NCBI GenBank assembly: GCA_050693875.1
Contig: JBOGWP010000127.1
Span: 1-7,995, forward strand
Reading direction: 5' to 3'
Length of the DNA: 7,995 nucleotides
Origin: JBOGWP01 sp050693875
GTDB taxonomy: Bacteria > Actinomycetota > CADDZG01 > JAHWKV01 > JBOGWP01
Shown here: piece after piece, positions 1-5,429 of the stretch
Position numbering within the stretch: position 1 is the stretch's first letter
Layout of the letters: the number at the start of each line of letters is the position of its first letter
The notes under the pieces: model-generated
What the model was told of the DNA's origin: nothing
The model's database searches: none
Seen by the model: only the letters and a program-made list of their open reading frames with translations
Made by a program: the position numbers and the translations under genes

Positions 1-2
1 GG

Positions 3-236
3 GCCCACTGGGGCTGGAGCGAGATGCTGGCCCACGTCTCGCAGGCCGAGGATGTCTACCCCCTCGACGTCTACGGCTCGGGCACGCCGGGAGGCTGCTG
101 CGGGCTCGATCTCGGGCGGGAGCTCTCTCCCGGCGACGAGGTCGAGCTCGAGGTGGAGGCCGTCGGCGTGCTCCGGAACCGGGTCGGATCGCGCGCCGTC
201 CGGCGCGCCGGGCCGGCCGGGGCGGCGCCCCGGTAA
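3..236 (+). CDS. Fumarylacetoacetate hydrolase family protein, C-terminal end (partial)
   Basis: Partial gene running in from the left edge; the last 77 codons are present, ending in TAA. The fragment shows the C-terminal hallmarks of the FAH (fumarylacetoacetase / 2-hydroxyhepta-2,4-diene-1,7-dioate isomerase) fold: a GSGTPGG loop, then CGLDLGRELSPGDEVELEVE, then the closing GVLRNRVG. These are cytosolic, metal-dependent enzymes that cleave or isomerise acylpyruvate-type C-C bonds, often in aromatic catabolism. The exact substrate cannot be told from this tail, and the metal-binding residues lie outside the window. The last 15 or so residues are Ala/Arg/Gly/Pro-rich and add nothing recognisable. 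The next gene begins 9 bp downstream on the same strand, so the two were probably co-transcribed. The family call is firm; the specific function is unknown. Confidence 0.8.
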   Translation, partial: AHWGWSEMLAHVSQAEDVYPLDVYGSGTPGGCCGLDLGRELSPGDEVELEVEAVGVLRNRVGSRAVRRAGPAGAAPR

Positions 237-245
237 GGTAGCGGC

Positions 246-600
246 GTGAAGCTCGGCTTCGCCTGCCCGTCTCGGGCTCGTGGGCGAACTCGGAAAACTG
301 CGTGGGGATCGCGCGGCTGGCGGAGGAGTGCGGCTACTCATCTCTGTGGACCTTCCAGCGCCTTCTGTCCCCACTCGAGGGGGATGCTCCCGCGCTTCCT
401 CCTCCGTACCACCGCGTGCACGACCCGCTGGCCATCCTCGCCTTCGTCGCCGGACACACGAAGGCTGCCCGACTCGGCGTCGCGGTCGTGAACGTCCCCT
501 ACTACGCACCGGTCGTGCTGGCCAAGATTCTCACGACGATCGATCACCTCTCGGGCGGGCGGCTGGACGCCGGGCTGGGAATCGGATGGTTGCCGGCTGA
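246..600 (+). pseudogene. Luciferase-like monooxygenase (probably F420-dependent), frameshifted and truncated
   Basis: The N-terminal third of a luciferase-like (LLM) flavin/F420-dependent oxidoreductase. The GTG start at 246 follows the upstream gene by 9 bp and has a weak AAGGTAG ribosome site. It reads MKLGFA and then leaves frame near 261-263. The next frame continues as family sequence: PVSGSWANSENCVGIARLAEE, then GYSSLWTFQRLLSP, a conserved His/Asp stretch (YHRVHDPLAILAFVA), and HLSGGRLDAGLGIGWLPA. One missing C (GCCTGCCC where GCCCTGCCC restores the frame) explains the shift. Homology stops at about 596-598. The next residues, DRRSMARSS and a stop, are encoded by antisense recombinase sequence. 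Family members are about 280-340 residues; only about 118 remain. The gene was probably destroyed by the rearrangement that brought in the recombinase fragment. The frameshift alone could be a sequencing error, but the truncation could not. Confidence 0.75.
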
Positions 601-1116
601 TCGACGCTCGATGGCACGCAGCAGCTGACGCTGGGAGTGGAGATCGAGCGCCCGCGGCGCCTCGTTGGGCAGCTCCTCCCTGCGGACCGAAGGGCTGCCG
701 AGCCCGACGAAGCGGTAGAAGTTGTCGAGGGCCGCCAAGGCAAGGTTGACCGTGCGCGGCGAGTAGCGCTGATCTTTGAGGTGGCCCTTGAAGTCGCGGA
801 CAGCGTAGTCCCGAGCGTTGGGGTCCGTCAGGGGATCGCCCCCTCCCCTCCCCGACGCCGTGAGCCAACCGGCGAAGGCGGTCACTTTCGTGCGGTAGGC
901 GCGGCGGGTCGACGTGGCGAGCGGCTGACGCTCCAGCCAGGCGACGTACCTCCCAACCGCCGCTGTGAGTTCGGCCGCACCGGCACCCGTTCCTGTTCTC
1001 GGAAGTGACTTCGGGTGTTTCGCGCCTGCGCCCGTGCGCATTCTCGGAAGTCTACCGGGGCCTTCTCTTCCGAGAAGAAGGATTCTCGGAACTTGCACCT
1101 GGGCGACAGTTTGCAT
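544..1116 (-). pseudogene. Tyrosine recombinase (phage-integrase/XerD-like), N-terminal core-binding domain only
   Basis: The open frame has 190 codons. About residues 48-172 match the SAM-like core-binding domain of tyrosine recombinases: AAVGRYVAWLERQPLA, STRRAYRTKVTAFAGWL, a YAVRDFKGHLKDQRYSPRT segment, NLALAALDNFYRFVGLG and the linker RALDLHSQRQLLRAIERR, which normally leads into the catalytic domain. That domain, with its R...HxxR...H/W...Y residues, is absent. After codon 172 (about 600) the frame reads through antisense monooxygenase sequence to a stop at 544. The fragment therefore can bind DNA at most and cannot recombine. The start is uncertain: ATG at 1116 or ATG at 1041. The first 45 or so residues show no family similarity and overlap a cluster of repeats, which favours 1041 or an originally different start. 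It is probably the remnant of an integrative element. Confidence 0.75.
996..1093. repeat. Cluster of TTCTCGGAA repeats with an inverted core-like pair
   Basis: TTCTCGGAAGT occurs at 996-1006 and 1041-1051, and TTCTCGGAA again at 1083-1091. The inverted copy TTCCGAGAA lies at 1068-1076. The last two form a perfect 9-bp inverted repeat around a 6-bp spacer (GAAGGA), the geometry of a tyrosine-recombinase core site. A second palindrome, GAAGT-G-ACTTC, sits at 1002-1012, and CTTCTC-TTCC-GAGAAG at 1062-1077. The cluster lies at the 5' end of the recombinase fragment. Binding by that recombinase is inferred. Confidence 0.6.
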
Positions 1117-1131
1117 CTCTTGTCCGGCCCA

Positions 1132-2547
1132 TCAAGCGGGTGGGATGTTCTGATTGAGGCGGAAGAAGTTGCCGGGGTCGTACTTGCGTTTGAGCGACGT
1201 GAGCCGATGGTACTTTGCAGCCCCGTACGCCTGACGGATACGCGCCTCCCCCTCGTCCATCAGGAAGTTCACGTACACGCCGGTGTGATGAGGCGACAGG
1301 GCGGACCACATGTCGCGCGCCCAGGCGCTCTCCCGATCGAAGCCCTCGGCGCTGTCGGTGGCGCCCGTGATGTTGAAGATGTGGCCGCTGGAGCGGCCGG
1401 CGAAGGCGGAGTCGTCCGCGCCGACACGCTCGACGGCCCCACCGAGCTGCCAGATCGTCACCGCCGATCGGGGGGACTCGATGCGCGCGGCCTGGTCGAG
1501 GGTGATCCCCACGACGTCATCGGTCAGTGCCGGCACGTCGCAGGCCCGCAGGTAGGCCCACAGGCCGTGAGGGTAGCTCGGGTCGAGCATCGACTGGTGC
1601 TCGACGAACGGCCGGGGCGCGCAGAGGTCGAGGAGGGGATTCCCGAACGTCCGAAGCGGATGGAGCACCCGCTCGCCCGCGTCGAGCGAACCGGCCCAGC
1701 AGCACACGACGCCGACGACCTGCCGCCCGTGCAGCTCTTCCGGGATAACGTCCACGGCGGGTGCCTTCCGCAGGACCAGCGCGGTGGTGAGCTCGTCCGG
1801 GGCGTCGGCGCACCAGTCGCGATAGAACCGCACGACCTTCGGGCCGTCCTCCAGGGGCCAGAGGACGAGACCGGCCAGCACGGTCGGTCCGACCGGGTGC
1901 AGAAGGAACTCGAAGTGGGTGACGACACCGAAGTTGCCGCCGCCGCCGCGGACCCCCCAGAACAGTTCCGGGTTTCGCTCCGCGCTCGCCGTGACCCCCT
2001 CGCCGTCGGCGGTCACCAGGTGCACCGCCAGCAGCTGGTCGATCGTCAGACCATGCTTGCGCATCAGCCAGCCGATGCCGCCCCCGAGCGTCAGCCCGGC
2101 GAGGCCCGTGTGGGTGACGGCTCCCGTTGGCACCGCGAGGCCGAGCGCCTGCGTCGTGTGGTCGAGCTCCCCCAGCACCACGCCCGGCTGCGCCCGGACC
2201 GTGCACCTCTCAGGATCGACGCGGATGCCCTTCATCAGGCCAAGGTCGATGACCATGCCCCCGTCGCAGACTGAGTAACCGGGAAAGCTGTGGCCTCCAC
2301 CCCGTACCGCGACCTGGAGGCCGTGCGTCCTCGCGAACCGCACCGCGGCGATAACGTCCCCCACTCCGGCGCAGCGAGCGATGAGGGCCGGATGCCGATC
2401 GATCGACCCGTTCCACACCCTCCGTTGGTCCTCGTAGCTACCGTCGCCCGGACGAACAACTTCGCCGCGCAGGGTCGTTGCGAATTCGTCGACGGCGTGC
2501 GAGTCAAGCCTGAGCTGGTCTCCTGTCGGGGTCGTCACTGTCGTCAT
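1132..2547 (-). CDS. FAD-binding oxidoreductase, BBE (berberine bridge enzyme-like) family
   Basis: An intact 471-residue flavoprotein of the PCMH/VAO superfamily. Residues about 50-220 form the FAD-binding domain: RGGGHSFPGYSVCDGGMVIDL (82-102), AQPGVVLGELD, TGLAGLTLGGGIGWLMRKHGL (147-167) and LFWGVRGGGGNFGVVTHFEF. The C-terminal BBE segment is the typical KYHRLTSLKRKYDPGNFF near 445-465. His86 in RGGGHS is the residue that carries covalent 8-alpha-histidyl FAD in this family. The position that holds the second, cysteinyl link in berberine bridge enzyme is Val144 here, so a single covalent bond is expected. There is no Tat or Sec signal, so the enzyme is probably cytosolic. Such enzymes oxidise sugars, alkaloids or polyketides; the substrate is unknown. 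ATG at 2547 has no clear Shine-Dalgarno site. A Crp/Fnr-type gene lies 57 bp upstream on the same strand, with two palindromes between that may control this gene. Confidence 0.88.
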   Translation of the reverse strand: MTTVTTPTGDQLRLDSHAVDEFATTLRGEVVRPGDGSYEDQRRVWNGSIDRHPALIARCAGVGDVIAAVRFARTHGLQVAVRGGGHSFPGYSVCDGGMVIDLGLMKGIRVDPERCTVRAQPGVVLGELDHTTQALGLAVPTGAVTHTGLAGLTLGGGIGWLMRKHGLTIDQLLAVHLVTADGEGVTASAERNPELFWGVRGGGGNFGVVTHFEFLLHPVGPTVLAGLVLWPLEDGPKVVRFYRDWCADAPDELTTALVLRKAPAVDVIPEELHGRQVVGVVCCWAGSLDAGERVLHPLRTFGNPLLDLCAPRPFVEHQSMLDPSYPHGLWAYLRACDVPALTDDVVGITLDQAARIESPRSAVTIWQLGGAVERVGADDSAFAGRSSGHIFNITGATDSAEGFDRESAWARDMWSALSPHHTGVYVNFLMDEGEARIRQAYGAAKYHRLTSLKRKYDPGNFFRLNQNIPPA

Positions 2548-2558
2548 GGCGGAAGTCT

Positions 2559-2575
2559 GGACCGTCGGACGGTCC
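2559..2575. promoter_or_regulatory. 17-bp perfect palindrome upstream of the BBE oxidoreductase (operator candidate)
   Basis: GGACCGTC-G-GACGGTCC is a perfect 8-bp inverted repeat about one central base, ending 11 bp before the oxidoreductase ATG. It could be an operator; as RNA it could fold as a 7-bp stem with a 3-nt loop. No U-run follows in the - direction, so it is not a standard terminator. It does not resemble the Crp/Fnr consensus TGTGA-N6-TCACA. Confidence 0.5.
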
Positions 2576-2581
2576 CTGTCA

Positions 2582-2595
2582 GGAACTTGAGTTCC
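2582..2595. promoter_or_regulatory. 14-bp perfect palindrome in the same gap (second operator candidate)
   Basis: GGAACT-TG-AGTTCC is a perfect 6-bp inverted repeat with a 2-bp centre. It starts 7 bp beyond the first palindrome, so both fall within the 57 bp between the regulator stop and the oxidoreductase start. Centre-to-centre distance is about 21-22 bp, close to two helical turns, which would place two bound dimers on the same DNA face. Function is inferred. Confidence 0.45.
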
Positions 2596-2604
2596 ATCCC
2601 ATTC

Positions 2605-3291
2605 TTAGATCAGTAGGGCCGGGTCGATGATGAGGATGCGGTCGCGCTCGGTCCGCACCGCGCCCTCCCGGCGCAGTTCGCGCAGCACGCGTACGACGAC
2701 CTCCCGAACCGTCCCCACGGCGTCCGCCAGCTCCTGCTGGCTGACCCGGACGATGAGTTCCTGTCCTGGCCGCCGTTCCGACGCTGGCTCCGGCCCGGGC
2801 TCCGAGGCGAGGTCGAGCAGGTGCCGGGCCACGCGCTGCCGCACTGTGGCGAAAGCGCTGCCGGGGATTTCGTAGACGAAGCTCCGCGCCCGTTCACTGA
2901 GCTCGCCCAGGAAGGCTCGGGCGACTAGGAAGTCTCGCTCCGCCGCGCGGCAAACGACGCTCGGAGACATCCTCAGCAGTTCCGCGTCGACCAACGCTTG
3001 CGTCGTCGCCGGCATCGCAAACTCGTTGGCGAACACGGACATGGCCCCGATCAGCGCACCGGGCCGGCAGTACCGGATGGTCATCGTGCGGCCATCGGGT
3101 GCAGTTACGAACACTCGGACGACGCCGGAGATGACGAGTTCCAGATGCGAGGCGCCTTCGCCTTCCCGATGCGTCACCGACCCGGCAGGGATCTTCACCC
3201 TGACCGCGCCCGTCATGAGCTCGTCGAGAAGCTCGGCCGGTACCCCGCGCAGGTTTGACAGCGAGACCGCAGAGCGCACATCAGGATGCAC
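2605..3291 (-). CDS. Crp/Fnr family transcriptional regulator
   Basis: An intact 228-residue protein of normal family length. Residues about 13-110 form the cyclic-nucleotide-binding-like beta-barrel (IPAGSVTHREGEGASHLELVISGVVRVF, then CRPGALIGAMSVFANEF). About 115-150 is the long dimerisation helix. About 180-213 is the winged helix-turn-helix (VSQQELADAVGTVREVVVRVLRELRREG). The N-terminal cysteine cluster of oxygen-sensing FNR is absent (cysteines only at 75 and 114), and the phosphate-binding Arg of cAMP receptors is not evident. The effector is therefore unknown and may be neither an FeS cluster nor cAMP. The GTG start at 3291 is chosen because the domain begins about a dozen residues later; the ribosome site is weak. 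The gene precedes the BBE oxidoreductase on the same strand by 57 bp and may regulate it. The flanking sequence upstream is degraded. Confidence 0.88.
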   Translation of the reverse strand: MHPDVRSAVSLSNLRGVPAELLDELMTGAVRVKIPAGSVTHREGEGASHLELVISGVVRVFVTAPDGRTMTIRYCRPGALIGAMSVFANEFAMPATTQALVDAELLRMSPSVVCRAAERDFLVARAFLGELSERARSFVYEIPGSAFATVRQRVARHLLDLASEPGPEPASERRPGQELIVRVSQQELADAVGTVREVVVRVLRELRREGAVRTERDRILIIDPALLI

Positions 3292-3468
3292 GGTCCCACT
3301 CTACGATTGCCTCGGACGGCAGACACGACAGATTGGTCAGCTCCGAACCGCTGCGGGGACGGAACTCGGACACCTGCACGCCGCCACCAGCGCAGGAGGA
3401 TGCTGCTTGGAGACCGGTGGTTCCGTAGGACTCGGCGGTCACGGGAACTCCTCGGAGGAACGTACCTC
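3292..3468. other. Non-coding stretch between the Crp-like gene and the ATP-grasp remnant
   Basis: No gene is recognised on either strand. The short open frames have no familiar motif. It includes the upstream region of the Crp-like regulator, where no convincing -35/-10 pair or FNR-type box is visible, and the out-of-frame tail of the ATP-grasp fragment. Confidence 0.5.
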
Positions 3469-3612
3469 TTTGCGTAGATTGATCTCCAGCGCGTAGGCGG
3501 CCTAATTGCCAGCGGCGTCCCGGGCAGCGGCGAAGTCGACGTCGAACGGGCCCACCACGCCACGGCGGCTGAGTCGCTCTCCCATGGCGGTCCGTAGCGG
3601 GCGGAGGTCAGC
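3469..3612 (-). pseudogene. Fragment of a PGM1-like ATP-grasp ligase with internal stop
   Basis: Reading the - strand from 3612, the frame gives ADLRPLRTAMGERL, then GVVGPFDVDFAAARDAAGN, a stop (TAG at 3504-3502), then AAYALEINLRK. After that the similarity ends at 3469 and the frame stops at 3439. The pattern VGPF-VDF-RD--GN-W--YALEINLRK is the ATP-grasp metal-binding region of peptide-ligase PGM1-type enzymes, where GGTTHP normally follows. The Trp expected after GN would be TGG, so TAG is a single substitution. Only about 48 of roughly 400 or more residues survive, with no start and no downstream domain. This is a decayed relic. The assignment rests on recognising the motif and not on a search. 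Confidence 0.55.
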
Positions 3613-3782
3613 CTGTATGAAGGGCCGGCCGCGACGGGAGCTGCCTTCAGGCCGCCGGCTGGACGAAGGCAACACGGCCGTTTGATACAGAAGGTCACAG
3701 CCCCGGCCACCCCGGGCGAAGGTCCCACTGTCCCCTCGTGTCGTGCGCCACTGTCATTCGAACGTCGTACACCGCGGGACCT
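3613..3782. other. Unrecognised sequence at the fdhA break
   Basis: This lies between the last formate dehydrogenase homology (about 3783) and the ATP-grasp relic. Two - strand frames stay open through parts of it, but neither gives a familiar motif nor the conserved DETLQHPRCVFQILKRH block that should follow in formate dehydrogenase. I see no gene, terminator or repeat in it. Confidence 0.45.
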
Positions 3783-4789
3783 CGTCCCCTCGTACTGCCA
3801 GCTCTTCGGGTCGTACACGCCTCTTTCGGGATCCCATCCGCTGAACAACCCGTCGAGTCCTCGGTGTCGCGGAAGTCCTCGGAGACGATCGCGGGGGCGT
3901 TCGTGTAGTTGACGACGTAGTCGCGAAAAGCGCGGCCGTGCTCGTAGATGTAGTTGACGATCCCGCCCAGGAAGGCGATGTCGGCGCCCGCACGGATCGG
4001 CACGTGGAGGTCGGCGACCGCGCTGGTGCGGGTGAAGCGGGGGTCGACGTGGATGATCGTCGCCCCGCGCCGCTTCGCCTCCATCACCCAGCGGAAGCCC
4101 ACCGGGTGGCACTCGGCGAAGTTCGACCCCTGGATGACGATGCAGTCCGCGTTGGCGAGGTCCTGCTGGAACGTGGTCGCCCCGCCCCTACCGAACGAGG
4201 TCCCCAGACCGGGGACCGTCGAGGAGTGTCATATCCGGGCCTGGTTCTCCACCTGGACGACGCCGAGGGCGGTGAACAGCTTCTTGATCAGGTAGTTCTC
4301 CTCGTTGTCGAGCGTGGCGCCGCCGAGGTGGGCCATCGACATCGTGCGGCGGACCACCTCCCCGTCATCGGTGGCCACCTGCCAGTGCTCGTCGCGGGCG
4401 CGCTTGGTGCGCTCCGCGACCATGTCCAGGGCCTCATCGAGGGGGATCGGCTCCCACTCGGTGCCGTGCGGGCGGCGGTAGAGGACGCCGCGAACCCGGT
4501 GCGACCCGGTCACGAGCTGGAAGGTCGCCGCGCCCTTCGGGCAGAGGCAGCCCTGCGAGATGGGGGAGTCGGGATCCCCCTCGATGTCGGTGATCCGGTC
4601 GTCCTTGACGTAGACGAGCTGGCCGCATCCGACGCCGCAGTAGGGGCAGACCGACCGGACGGTCCGGTCCGCGGTGGCGGTGCGGGGAATGAGGGTGAGG
4701 CTCCGGCGGGAGCGGGCGGTCTCGCCGAGCCCCTTCGGGTCGCCGGCACGGATCTGCCGGATGACCGGCCAGTCGGAGATGGGGGCCAA
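3783..4789 (-). pseudogene. fdhA: Selenocysteine formate dehydrogenase alpha subunit, N-terminal third, frameshifted and truncated
   Basis: The molybdopterin-guanine-dinucleotide catalytic subunit that oxidises formate to CO2. The TTG start at 4789 has GAGGTG just upstream; an in-frame TGA at 4795-4793 excludes earlier starts. The [4Fe-4S] ligands are Cys48, Cys51, Cys55 and Cys83 (CPYCGVGC, CLCPKG), with conserved Lys85. NEENYLIKKLFTALG and VENQARI then precede TGA at 4231-4229 (codon 187). Translation continues in frame as HSSTVPGLGTSFGRGGATTFQQDL, HPVGFRWVMEAKRRGA and VDPRFTRTSAVADLHVPIRAG, so the TGA is the active-site selenocysteine. One base is lost near 3857 (GAGGACTCG for GAGGACCTCG), moving LDGLFSGWDP and DPKSWQYEGT into the next frame. 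Homology ends at 3783, about a third of the roughly 1000-residue family length. If the shift were an error, the merged frame would run to 3213 without further similarity. It lies 34 bp after mobA, which makes its cofactor. Confidence 0.85.
4199..4217 (-). promoter_or_regulatory. Bacterial SECIS element (selenocysteine insertion hairpin)
   Basis: On the - strand GGTCCCC-GGTCT-GGGGACC forms a perfect 7-bp stem with a 5-nt loop. It lies 11 nt after the in-frame TGA of fdhA, so the loop starts 18 nt after the UGA. The GGUCU loop and the 18-nt distance are those I recall for E. coli fdhF, where the loop GU contacts SelB. The element lies inside the coding region, and the residues it encodes (VPGLGT) still match the family. 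Confidence 0.85.
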
Positions 4790-4823
4790 CCTTCACCTCG
4801 CCGGGGGACGAACCACGTGGCAC

Positions 4824-5429
4824 CTACCCGGAACCTGGAGAGCCTATCGCACGATCACCCCTCAACTTCTCCAGGTCCTGCGGCGTGTTGGCGTTGGCGA
4901 ACGACCGGCCACCGGGGTCGAGCGGCCGCCACTCCGGCTCCTCGATGCGGCGCAGCTCCAGCCGCTCGAGCACCCGGTGGGCGGCGAGGTCGCCGGCCTC
5001 GATCGAGTGCAGGATCGCCGGTTCCGCCTGCGGCCCCCACAGGGCGTGCAGGGGCTCCAACCGTCCGGCCTTCACCGGCGCGCCCGCCTCGTAGCCCTCG
5101 GCGAGCTCGACGATCCTCCGGACCAGCGACGGGTTCACGAAGGGCATGTCGCACGCGACGACGAACACCGGGCGGCCGCCGGCTTCCCGGAGGGCGGCGA
5201 GGATGCCGGCAAGCGGCGTCTGGACCTCGAGGGGGTCGGCCACCACCCGCAGCCCCAGCTCCTCGAGGGGGCGGGTTCGCTTCGCCACCACGACCACCTC
5301 GCCCAACGCCTCCCTCAGCCGGTTGACGACGCGGACGGCGAGCGGCGTCCCCTCCCAGTCGAGGAGGGCCTTGTCGCGCCCCATCCGCCGGGCGGGGCCG
5401 CCGGCGAGCACGGCGCCGAGGACGTTCAT
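4824..5429 (-). CDS. mobA: Molybdenum cofactor guanylyltransferase MobA
   Basis: A 201-residue nucleotidyltransferase that joins GMP from GTP to Mo-molybdopterin, giving the guanine dinucleotide cofactor required by formate dehydrogenases of the DMSO-reductase family; it acts in the cytosol. The N-terminus MNVLGAVLAGGPARRMGRDKALLDWEG carries the GTP-binding LAGG-x3-RMG-x-DK signature. VVACDMPFVNP (about 92-102) contains the metal-binding Asp, and the C-terminal half has RLEPLHALWG. ATG at 5429 is chosen over the longer frame from 5489 because the signature begins immediately after it and because it overlaps the fic stop as ATGA. This overlap implies translational coupling to fic. fdhA, which uses the product, starts 34 bp downstream on the same strand. 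Confidence 0.92.
   Translation of the reverse strand: MNVLGAVLAGGPARRMGRDKALLDWEGTPLAVRVVNRLREALGEVVVVAKRTRPLEELGLRVVADPLEVQTPLAGILAALREAGGRPVFVVACDMPFVNPSLVRRIVELAEGYEAGAPVKAGRLEPLHALWGPQAEPAILHSIEAGDLAAHRVLERLELRRIEEPEWRPLDPGGRSFANANTPQDLEKLRGDRAIGSPGSG

Noticed and set aside
1015..2274. Long + strand open frame (419 codons)
   Set aside because: It is the antisense shadow of the BBE oxidoreductase in GC-rich DNA; the translation has no domain signature, while the - strand gene has complete family motifs.
2559..2575. Rho-independent terminator for the Crp-like gene
   Set aside because: A stem is possible, but no T-run follows on the - strand and the next start codon is only 11 bp away, so an operator role is likelier.
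3340..3440. tRNA-like stretch on the - strand (GGTGTCCGAGTTCCGTCCCC), considered also as selC because fdhA needs tRNA-Sec
   Set aside because: The T-arm-like bases do not form a 5-bp stem, there is no matching acceptor stem, and no anticodon loop with TCA in a proper stem is found.
3292..3729. GGTCCCACT present twice (3292 and 3721), considered as a target-site duplication around an inserted segment
   Set aside because: A 9-mer match in GC-rich DNA can arise by chance, and neither copy coincides with the observed homology breakpoints at 3469, 3612 or 3783.
3938..5326. Long + strand open frame (462 codons) opposite fdhA and mobA
   Set aside because: Low-complexity Arg/Pro/Ala/Gly translation with no motif; the - strand genes have clear active-site motifs.
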